In this document: piece by piece, positions 24,564-32,258 of the stretch
Layout: each line of letters starts with the position of its first letter
Numbering within the stretch: the first letter of the stretch is position 1
NCBI GenBank assembly: GCA_028703105.1
Contig: JAQVNN010000008.1
Location: 1 to 50,292, forward strand
Reading direction: 5' to 3'
Length of the DNA stretch: 50,292 nucleotides
Source: Paludibacter sp.
GTDB taxonomy: Bacteria; Bacteroidota; Bacteroidia; Bacteroidales; Paludibacteraceae
Translations under genes and position numbers: made by a program
The notes under the pieces: model-generated
Databases searched by the model: none
Seen by the model: only the letters and a program-made list of their open reading frames with translations
What the model was told of the DNA's origin: nothing

Positions 24564-25753
24564 ACAGTCAACTTTTCAATCTCTTTAGATAATTTCGACA
24601 AATTTACATCTTTTGTCATATATTGCAATGCATACGTACGTGCTCTTACACCCATTTGCCTTATTTCTGCTGTTGGCATGCGATAAAACAATTGCATTAG
24701 GTTGGCAATCGAATCTGTATCTTCGGGATTTGCAACTAGTCCACATGAAGCATTTGAAATAATTTCAGCAGTATCAGTATCAGCTTCCACGCATGCAAGT
24801 ACAGCTTTTGCAGAAAGCAAATAAGCAGTCAGCTTCGATGGAGTTGCTGTATAGGCAATATTTTTTTTAAGCGATAACAATAACACATCAGCCTCTAGTT
24901 GTACAACAGGAACACTTTCAGGAGAAACACTTATAAAATCAATTTGCTTTTGATTTAGCTCTTCAACTAGCTTCAAGCACACTTCTTTTTCGGCACCGGC
25001 ACCAGCTATGATAAGCCGGGCTTTTGACAAAGCTGCTTTATGAAATGCTTTTATCAACGAGGGCAGGGCTGCTGTCGGACTTAAACTGCCAACAAACATG
25101 AATACAAATTCATCCCGTTCTTTTTTCGGTTTCTGTTGTATATGCAAAAACATACTATCGTCCTGCCAGTTTCTGATTAAGAAAAACTTTTCCGAATCAA
25201 CTTTCCTTGAGTTGACTAAATATGTAATCATCTTATCTGAAATACCTGCTACTTTTGTTGCCAGTTGAATAGTGCGCTTATCGAGCATGCGGACAAAAAA
25301 GTTGATTGCATTGCCTGTAAACGGGTTCATTTTATATGTCAACGACTCGGGGTAAATATCCTGAACATGTAACAGACAAGGGACTCGTATCTTTTTGGCC
25401 GCTTTTACAATCATATATTGTGACAACAAAGGCCATACATTGGCGTAAATACAGTCAATTTCATTTGCATTAGCCCTGATATAGCGTGCTGCTGCTCTGC
25501 CAAAGCTATAGCTTTCCTTAAGTCGGCCTGTAAGTTTTGACTCGGGACAAGTAAATGATTCAGTATAGATTAATTTATAGGCTGACTTATTTGTTGTTCG
25601 TTTAAAAATAAACCCCGAAGGCCGACTGGGAGGTGGACATAATACAGTAACCTGATATTTCTCCGATAAAAATCCAGCTATGTCAGCTGAAAGTCTGGCT
25701 GAAACAACTGGTTCAGGAGGGAAAACAGCAGATATGAGAAGTAATCTTTTCAT
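24560..25753 (-). CDS. Glycosyltransferase, GT4-like (WbuB type)
   Basis: 397 residues with the GT-B fold. The N-terminal domain begins LLLISAVFPPEPVVSARLSADIAGFL cut at a typical nucleotide-free acceptor domain, with LLHVQDIYPESL further on. The C-terminal donor domain has FVFMFVGSLSPTAAL and PSKLTAYLLSAKAVLA. This pattern resembles WbuB-type N-acetyl-fucosaminyl transferases, but substrate cannot be assigned. It lies 10 bp after the next upstream glycosyltransferase gene. Confidence 0.88.
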   Translation of the reverse strand: MKRLLLISAVFPPEPVVSARLSADIAGFLSEKYQVTVLCPPPSRPSGFIFKRTTNKSAYKLIYTESFTCPESKLTGRLKESYSFGRAAARYIRANANEIDCIYANVWPLLSQYMIVKAAKKIRVPCLLHVQDIYPESLTYKMNPFTGNAINFFVRMLDKRTIQLATKVAGISDKMITYLVNSRKVDSEKFFLIRNWQDDSMFLHIQQKPKKERDEFVFMFVGSLSPTAALPSLIKAFHKAALSKARLIIAGAGAEKEVCLKLVEELNQKQIDFISVSPESVPVVQLEADVLLLSLKKNIAYTATPSKLTAYLLSAKAVLACVEADTDTAEIISNASCGLVANPEDTDSIANLMQLFYRMPTAEIRQMGVRARTYALQYMTKDVNLSKLSKEIEKLTV

Positions 25754-25763
25754 CTAAGGAGTT

Positions 25764-26891
25764 TCAGAAGTGTTCAAATACAGACTGAACTTGTTTGTTA
25801 AAAATTTCAATATATTTTTGAGATGTTTCATGTTCAGAAAACATCTCCAAACTCTCATACTGACAACTACATTTTTTCTTATCAAAATTTATCATAATAG
25901 AAGTTAGCTCCTCAACCGAATCCGGATTGAAAAAAATCCCCTCTCCACCCGTTATTTCTCTAAATACGCCCAAATTTGAAAGAATTAAAGGAGAATTAAA
26001 ATACATGGCTTCGACAACCGGCATTCCAAGACCTTCAAAATAACTAGCGGAGATGTACGCTTCGCAGTATTTGTATAAATTTCCAATTTCCACATTAGAA
26101 ATACCTGAACGTATACTTATCCTGTCCTTAACCACTGAATCTATTGTTTTAAGAAACTCACCTACTGGTGTTTTATCCTGAACCGCCCCAACAACAATCA
26201 GGTTGATTGTAGGTTTCCTCGTGCAATACTTTTCAAATGCCCTTAAAATGGTTATTACATTTTTATGACTGGCAGCTGATGCCACACATAAGAAATATGG
26301 TACGTTAATCAGCCTCTCATCTATAACCTGCTGTTTATCTGTAAATTTACCAAAGTTAAAATAATTGTAAATTCTGATTACTTTACGGGGGTCAGTGAAT
26401 TTATAATGGTCGAGAATATCTTGTCTCGTAAATTCAGATATGGCAATTATTTTGTCTGCAATCCGCAACGACCTTGGAACAAATATTTTTCGTTGCAACT
26501 TCATCAGGCGATTGGGTAATAAATTTTTTCTAAGGTATAATAAATCATGTATTACAACAAAGTAACTGCATTTTTTTATATAAGAAGTAAAATTCCCGGT
26601 AAATAATATTATATCATCTTTTTTCAACCCTAATCTGAAAGGGTATATCGTTTGAACCCAAAAACGTTTAAATATATTCGACACAGCATATCCCCTGACA
26701 TCAAACTTGTCTTCATAAATGAGAAAATCATTTATCTGCGACGACTGACATACAATCATCACTTGTTTAAACTGCATCAGATCTCTATGTTTATAAAAAT
26801 AGTCCAACAAGTTAAACAAATACTCCTGAAAACCAAAAGATTTACTCTTTTGATATGCTAATGCATCTATAATTAATTTCTTTTGATTCAT
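25764..26891 (-). CDS. Glycosyltransferase family 4 (GT-B)
   Basis: 375 residues. The C-terminal domain has the retaining GT4 pattern EGLGMPVVEAMYFNSP (ExxxxxxxE) and the donor-binding segment PYFLCVASAASHKNV. The acceptor domain has VVIHDLLYLRKNLLP and ADKIIAISEFTRQDIL, typical of mannosyl/rhamnosyltransferases in O-antigen loci. The sugar donor is not assignable. Its ATG lies 5 bp after the ancestral stop of the decayed glycosyltransferase. Confidence 0.9.
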   Translation of the reverse strand: MNQKKLIIDALAYQKSKSFGFQEYLFNLLDYFYKHRDLMQFKQVMIVCQSSQINDFLIYEDKFDVRGYAVSNIFKRFWVQTIYPFRLGLKKDDIILFTGNFTSYIKKCSYFVVIHDLLYLRKNLLPNRLMKLQRKIFVPRSLRIADKIIAISEFTRQDILDHYKFTDPRKVIRIYNYFNFGKFTDKQQVIDERLINVPYFLCVASAASHKNVITILRAFEKYCTRKPTINLIVVGAVQDKTPVGEFLKTIDSVVKDRISIRSGISNVEIGNLYKYCEAYISASYFEGLGMPVVEAMYFNSPLILSNLGVFREITGGEGIFFNPDSVEELTSIMINFDKKKCSCQYESLEMFSEHETSQKYIEIFNKQVQSVFEHF

Positions 26892-26896
26892 ATAAC

Positions 26897-27240
26897 TTAA
26901 ACACGCTGTTTTTTAAGATTCTCAAATAATTCTTTCCATTGATACATGATACATGATAATTGACAAACTATATTTTCTTGAAACCTCTTTGGCATTTTCA
27001 GACATCCTAACCCTAACACTCTGATTACCTATCAATTCTACAATTTTAGATGATCCAGACTCATATTCCTTTTCAATCTGACTTGAAACACCTTTTAAGC
27101 TGACCTGGTTTTCTAATGCAAGTGCTTGAATTTTCTTGTTTAGGAACTCAAACAATTCTCCATTTCCAAATATGTTCAGCTTCCAATCTGGGTAATATTG
27201 CTTCACAATTAACCAAGCATCAATTAATTTATCATAATGT
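26897..27240 (-). pseudogene. Decayed GT4 glycosyltransferase remnant
   Basis: What remains is part of the donor domain of a GT4 enzyme: HYDKLIDAWLIVKQYY, then PDWKLNIFGNGELFEFLNKK, then the C-terminal region NQSVRVRMSENAKEVSRKYS. The N-terminal half is gone, starting right after the stop of the intact glycosyltransferase at 27244. About 60 residues including the ExxxxxxxE motif are missing after KEYESG. A 7-bp tandem duplication (ACATGAT twice, 26944-26957) shifts the frame. Removing one copy restores IMYQWKELFENLKKQRV and a stop at 26897, just 5 bp before the next gene. A GTG at 27206 opens a 94-codon frame, but it is not a functional enzyme. Confidence 0.85.
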
Positions 27241-27243
27241 CTG

Positions 27244-28341
27244 TTAGTTTTTTTGCGAATTCGAGTTTTTGATAAGGTTGTTTACAAGAACAGTCCACTT
27301 TCGGCTAATCTGATCTGCCTGATAAGCTTCAACACTTTTTATTGCATTTTCACCCATTTTTTTTCTCAATTCATCATCACTTATCAATAACAGTAATTTT
27401 TCTGCCATTCTACTTACATTCCCATTTTCAATCAAAAAACCATTAACACCATCCTGAATTATTTCACGCGGGCCATCCGGACAATCATAGGCTATAACCG
27501 GCAAGCCACAAGACATTGCCTCTAATAGTACCATGGGAAATGCCTCAAAACGTGAGGTCATCAAATATATACTAGCCTTTATATATTCACTCTGAATATT
27601 CACGACAGGATTATTAATACTTATGAACTCAGATAAATTATTCTCATTTATTAAATCTTTAAGCTGACTCTCCAACACACCGTTTCCAAAGATTTTCATT
27701 TCCCATCCATTCATTTTTAATTTAATCATTGATAAAACTTCAATTAGCCTATCATATCCTTTTTCATGGGAAATTCGTCCAACTGTAAGAATGGTTTTAT
27801 TGATTAAGGCCGCTTTATCTTTTGTAAAAAAAGGAAGTGAATTTGGAATTACATAAACCCTATTGCAAAAATTATAATTTCTTTTTGCTGATGGTGACAA
27901 CACAACTACTGCATCAAGCAAACGATATAGCATCAACTGCATTAGTTTTGAAATAATCGGCAAGGAACTACGAGAAATATGCTCAGCTGCAACAGACTTA
28001 GACTTAGAAAATAAAACAACAAATGGTAAAATTAGGCTAAATGCATGTCCCGTGGATATTATAATATTAAAGTGTTTTAATCTGTTTATTTTCCTTAATT
28101 TAACTATTAGACTCAAATAACCCGCATACTTATTCAAAGAGTTTTTGGGAATAGGAAAATCCAGATTTTTGAGAAATACTTGAGAATTTAATTCAAAATA
28201 TACATTATTATTTTCATTCTTATAAACACTTATAATATGAACTTTATAATGCCGAACAAGCAAATTAGCTAAATTAGTCACAGCACGCTCAGTACCTCCT
28301 ATTTTCGTAACATCACCCACTAACAACGCGATAGATTTCAT
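27244..28341 (-). CDS. Glycosyltransferase family 4 (GT-B)
   Basis: 365 residues, intact. The glycine-rich start GDVTKIGGTERAVTNLANLL, the strand INKTILTVGRISHEKGYDRL and the donor signature SRFEAFPMVLLEAMSCGLP (ExxxxxxxE), then YDCPDGPREII, make a clear GT4 enzyme. A substrate cannot be assigned. It is the closest relative in this window of the decayed copy that follows it. It is 15 bp after the polymerase gene. Confidence 0.92.
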   Translation of the reverse strand: MKSIALLVGDVTKIGGTERAVTNLANLLVRHYKVHIISVYKNENNNVYFELNSQVFLKNLDFPIPKNSLNKYAGYLSLIVKLRKINRLKHFNIIISTGHAFSLILPFVVLFSKSKSVAAEHISRSSLPIISKLMQLMLYRLLDAVVVLSPSAKRNYNFCNRVYVIPNSLPFFTKDKAALINKTILTVGRISHEKGYDRLIEVLSMIKLKMNGWEMKIFGNGVLESQLKDLINENNLSEFISINNPVVNIQSEYIKASIYLMTSRFEAFPMVLLEAMSCGLPVIAYDCPDGPREIIQDGVNGFLIENGNVSRMAEKLLLLISDDELRKKMGENAIKSVEAYQADQISRKWTVLVNNLIKNSNSQKN

Positions 28342-28356
28342 CTATTGTATAAAAAA

Positions 28357-29745
28357 TTATTGTTCATTAATTATCAATGGTTCCGGGTTTGAGTCTTCAC
28401 TTCTTTTCAATCTAATATTCAAAAAATATACTGTGAGTAAAGCCCAAATTATATAACGAAGATTATCAAAAAATCCACTTCTAAGCAAATATATTGAATT
28501 TGAAGCCATAAAAAAATAAAATATATTCCAGTAAATATTATATGATGAAGCAAGTTTTGATTTCCCAATTAATAATCCAAGCATAAAAAACATGAATATC
28601 ACCCCCACAATTCCGAAAGCCAGATAAACATCTGCAACTAAGTTCGATCCCAATCCCCAAGAAGAATCGGTCCCCATTTCGAGAAATGTATTAAATGTCG
28701 CTGAGGATATAAAATCCGGAGGGATTCCAAATGTATTACACACAAAACCTTGAAAGAAAGGAACTGGTGACAATAAGCCGCCAAGCATAGTTAAACCATA
28801 AGTCTGACCAAATGAATCTGCAAAATCAATTAAAGTATAAAGATTTCGGTTATTAATTATCAAATCTGACCCGAAATCCCAGAAAGAAGCAATCTGGACA
28901 TTAGCAATGGCATTTTGAAAATAATTTTCTTCATTAAAAGAAATGGTTCTCGCAAACACAACAAATGTCATTAACATTGCACCTATTATGATCAAAAGGA
29001 AAAAAGTTAAAAATGGAATTCTGTATTTGTAATTATTAAATGACACCAAAGCTGTCAAACCAATTGCCAAAGGCAAAGTTCTTGAACCTAAGCCCATAAA
29101 TAATAGAAAAATTACTGTTATTAATAAAATATATTTCAATCTGTATTTGATCAGAATCGATTCATTGAAAATAAACATGGTTAGTAGAATGGAAGATGAG
29201 AAGAAAAGCATATAAAAATATGATGATATTCCCTGTTGGTCTAAAGAGCCATCCCCTCTGTAAACTTCACTGAGATTTTTTACACCACCACTAATCAAAT
29301 ACAAAACGAAAAATATAATAGTAATATAAAAAACTTTTCTCGAAGTGGGTTCAAGTTTATCATTTACTTTAAATGCATTGTATTCATATTTCCTAAGTTC
29401 AAAGAATGATATTCCTACTAGATAAGATGAATATCCCAGATATGCTATTGCGGTAGCTTTAGAAATTATATTCTGATTAAACGCCATGGCAAAAATACTA
29501 AATGTCGGATCTGTCTGAAAATAAAACAAGGGGTATACAAAATTTGTAAACCAAAAAGCGATCATAAAAATAAATTCAAAACCTACAATATTGTGATCTC
29601 TTCTAAAAATAAAATAAATCAGATTTTGAAAAACAAATAATCCCGCTAACAGGTAACAAAAGCTATACGAATAATACTCCGGCGCATACAACACCAATAT
29701 AAGAGCTGAAATAGCAAATACTATATTTGTAATCAGCAATTTCAT
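28357..29745 (-). CDS. O-antigen/oligosaccharide repeat-unit polymerase (Wzy-like)
   Basis: 462 residues with about 10-12 hydrophobic helices and a large periplasmic loop between about 260 and 365 (FWDFGSDLIINNRNLYTLID region). Wzy proteins polymerise lipid-linked repeat units and are recognised mainly by topology and location. It starts with a 4-base ATGA overlap with the flippase gene and precedes a glycosyltransferase, as expected for a Wzx/Wzy locus. Sequence similarity alone would be weak. Confidence 0.82.
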   Translation of the reverse strand: MKLLITNIVFAISALILVLYAPEYYSYSFCYLLAGLFVFQNLIYFIFRRDHNIVGFEFIFMIAFWFTNFVYPLFYFQTDPTFSIFAMAFNQNIISKATAIAYLGYSSYLVGISFFELRKYEYNAFKVNDKLEPTSRKVFYITIIFFVLYLISGGVKNLSEVYRGDGSLDQQGISSYFYMLFFSSSILLTMFIFNESILIKYRLKYILLITVIFLLFMGLGSRTLPLAIGLTALVSFNNYKYRIPFLTFFLLIIIGAMLMTFVVFARTISFNEENYFQNAIANVQIASFWDFGSDLIINNRNLYTLIDFADSFGQTYGLTMLGGLLSPVPFFQGFVCNTFGIPPDFISSATFNTFLEMGTDSSWGLGSNLVADVYLAFGIVGVIFMFFMLGLLIGKSKLASSYNIYWNIFYFFMASNSIYLLRSGFFDNLRYIIWALLTVYFLNIRLKRSEDSNPEPLIINEQ

Positions 29746-31037
29746 ATTATTTCTTCATTAGAAAACAACAATTTTCTGAACACATAAAGCATAGTGATAA
29801 AATAGAGCAAATTATAAATTAAATGAGCAATCGGTACACTTTCCATACCAAAGCCATGATATATTAACAAAATTGAGATTGCGATATACATAAGACCAAA
29901 CACAATTTCAAGTATTATATATTTTTTTGTCATTGCTTTTGCAACAAGAATAACAGTCAACAACATTTTAACCACCCAAAAGAAATCACCTGAAAGTTGA
30001 TATAAAAACAAGTTTTTCATTGAAATAAATTCACTTGTAAATAGAATATTAATAATGGTTATTCTGAACAAATACAAACATGTTAATATAGTAAATGTAA
30101 CAACCACAATGACTTTTAAACCTGAAACGATTTCATGTCTCAGGATTTTATTTTCACCAATTTCTGAAAAACGAGGTAAAAAATAGGTTGATATTGCTGT
30201 TCCTGTAATTGCAGAAATCAATACAGACACCTTGTTCATTCCTTCCCATATTCCCGCAGAGTCTGTTGATACATGGGTAATCAGTGTTGATCGAATGAGA
30301 ATATTTGCTAATGGCCAAATAAGCGCGACTAATGCCATTAGAGAAAAGCCAAGAAGTTTTCTCCATTTTTCTTTAGAAAAAGATAACGCTGTATTGTTAA
30401 AGGAAAGTATTTTATTTTTTCTAATGATATAAATAGTAATGATGATTACAACAGATTGATATGTTGCTAATGCAAGTAACGCACCGTAGGTTTTAAAGAA
30501 ATAAACTAATATGAGGGTGAAAACAAAACCGGTAATTGAAGATAACAAATTAATCAGTATAAACTTGTTATACAACTTCTTTCCATTGATAATGGATAAC
30601 AACAAACTATTTATTGCATATAGAATAATGGTGAATGCAGTGATATAAATAATGGAAAGATATGTGACATCTCCGAATAAACTTATACAAATTTGTTTAG
30701 ACAGAATAATCAGAAAAAATGATGTCAGGATTGAAAATACAAGCGTTATTGATAAGGACACATTAACATATCCATAATATTGTTTTTCATCTTGTTCATA
30801 CTGGGAAACATATTTAATTACACCATTCGATATTCCTCCAGTAGATGTTGTAGTTAGCGTTGTCAACAAATTTGTAAACTGTCCGAGTAATGCAACACCA
30901 TTCGGACCAACTAAAACCGCAATTACCTTTGTTGTAATTAGATTAATACCTATCTTAATCAGGTTTGTAATAGCTGTTAAGCTGATCACTTTAACAAGAT
31001 CGCTTTTAAGTTTATTTTTTAAATATTGAAACAACAT
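29742..31037 (-). CDS. Polysaccharide flippase (Wzx-like, MATE/PST superfamily)
   Basis: 431 residues with about 12 transmembrane segments. The N-terminus SLTAITNLIKIGINLITTKV and AVLVGPNGVALLGQFTNLL are typical of O-antigen translocases of the Wzx/RfbX family. It should flip undecaprenyl-linked repeat units across the inner membrane. It is the first gene of the glycosyltransferase-rich minus-strand stretch, 88 bp after Wzz, and coupled to Wzy by ATGA. Confidence 0.9.
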   Translation of the reverse strand: MLFQYLKNKLKSDLVKVISLTAITNLIKIGINLITTKVIAVLVGPNGVALLGQFTNLLTTLTTTSTGGISNGVIKYVSQYEQDEKQYYGYVNVSLSITLVFSILTSFFLIILSKQICISLFGDVTYLSIIYITAFTIILYAINSLLLSIINGKKLYNKFILINLLSSITGFVFTLILVYFFKTYGALLALATYQSVVIIITIYIIRKNKILSFNNTALSFSKEKWRKLLGFSLMALVALIWPLANILIRSTLITHVSTDSAGIWEGMNKVSVLISAITGTAISTYFLPRFSEIGENKILRHEIVSGLKVIVVVTFTILTCLYLFRITIINILFTSEFISMKNLFLYQLSGDFFWVVKMLLTVILVAKAMTKKYIILEIVFGLMYIAISILLIYHGFGMESVPIAHLIYNLLYFITMLYVFRKLLFSNEEII

Positions 31038-31125
31038 CTAAACATATCTATTTTTATTAAGTTCACATTTAGCTATACAGTTTATAAAATAACATATAAT
31101 CCGCTAATGTCTGTCATATCAACAA

Positions 31126-32202
31126 TTAAAAAACATCTTTTAAATTAAATTTACCCAAGAGAAATAAGACAATTAATATACCGCCAATTCCACCTCCAAA
31201 AACGACTCCTTTTATTTTACCAATTTTTTTTACTTTCAACGGGTAACGAGGCGTATCAACTATTTGCATAATAGGGGTTTCTCTCGCCAGGTCAAGTTTA
31301 AGAGTTTCTAAATTCTTTAACACCTCCGCATAAACTGCACCATAAAGTTGTGCATCATTCTCTTGCTTAATTTTTGGAACGACAGCTGTTTGTAACGCAG
31401 GATTAATATTCACCTGCGAAACAGAGGCACTACCATAAAGCGCATTTTCATAAAGTCTTCTGATAGAATCTGCTGTATGCTCCATCATTTCTATATTTAC
31501 CCTACTTTGTACTGTACGTGTATCCTTGTAAAACTGATATGTTTGATCTATCAGATTCTCAACAAACAACTTAGAAAACAATTCGTTTTTACTTGTAAAA
31601 TCAACATTAACAACGCCAATTTTTTTATCTTTCCTTACAACTCTTAAATTATTTGATTCAATAAAACCTTTATATGTACTGTATAAAACACTATCTTGCA
31701 CCCTTGTAAATGCTTCGCGTTTTAAATTTACAGGATAATTCAGGCTTCTCAATTCAATTTTTTTAGAGTTTTTCCATTCCTTATGTAAATCATTGAATTG
31801 AATGTATGCATCCATCATAGTAATATATTTACCATTGAAATTAATCGGTGTTAATAAAGTTTTCTCTACAGCATGTCGCGATTTAATAATTTCCAACAAA
31901 TTATCTCCACTAAAGGCACTACTACTACCAAAACCAATCATATTACTAATGCCCAAAGAAGATGCTAGGCTTGCAAGCCCTCCCCCTCCTGAACTCCTTT
32001 CAATTAACACAAAGGATAAATTAGCATTATATTTTGGTTTAACTGCAAATGAAAGCCCTAATCCGATTAACGCACCTCCAAATCCAAAAACAAGAATAAT
32101 CTTCCATTTTGTCAAAAGATAATTCTTATATTCTTTCACTTGCCCTAACATCCTTTTCAATGATATTTCTTTTGCTATTTCTATCGGTGGTTTATTATTC
32201 AT
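31126..32202 (-). CDS. Chain-length determinant protein (Wzz-like)
   Basis: 358 residues with two transmembrane helices framing a periplasmic domain: about 34-53 (IILVFGFGGALIGLGLSF) and near the C-terminus (GVVFGGGIGGILIVLFLLGKF). A proline-containing segment (TPRYPLKVKK) precedes the second helix, as in polysaccharide co-polymerases. No kinase domain is fused. The glycine-rich RSSGGGGLASLASSLG stretch resembles other Bacteroidota Wzz proteins. It would regulate chain length together with the polymerase; a separate Wzc is also present in the locus. Confidence 0.88.
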   Translation of the reverse strand: MNNKPPIEIAKEISLKRMLGQVKEYKNYLLTKWKIILVFGFGGALIGLGLSFAVKPKYNANLSFVLIERSSGGGGLASLASSLGISNMIGFGSSSAFSGDNLLEIIKSRHAVEKTLLTPINFNGKYITMMDAYIQFNDLHKEWKNSKKIELRSLNYPVNLKREAFTRVQDSVLYSTYKGFIESNNLRVVRKDKKIGVVNVDFTSKNELFSKLFVENLIDQTYQFYKDTRTVQSRVNIEMMEHTADSIRRLYENALYGSASVSQVNINPALQTAVVPKIKQENDAQLYGAVYAEVLKNLETLKLDLARETPIMQIVDTPRYPLKVKKIGKIKGVVFGGGIGGILIVLFLLGKFNLKDVF

Positions 32203-32240
32203 ATTGCTATATTATCAGATACTAATAATCAAGAAAGAAT

Positions 32241-32248
32241 CAAATTTA
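32241..32248 (-). promoter_or_regulatory. Possible -7 element upstream of wzz
   Basis: The minus strand reads TAAATTTG between the SLBB stop and the Wzz start, predicting a start near 32235 and a leader of about 33 nt. No good -33 is visible at normal spacing, and readthrough from the SLBB gene is also possible. Confidence 0.4.
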
Positions 32249-32258
32249 TAAAAACCCT

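Noticed and set aside
26922-27206. 94-residue frame as an intact small glycosyltransferase
   Set aside because: It lacks the catalytic motif and ends after a 7-bp tandem duplication; the conserved C-terminus continues in another frame.
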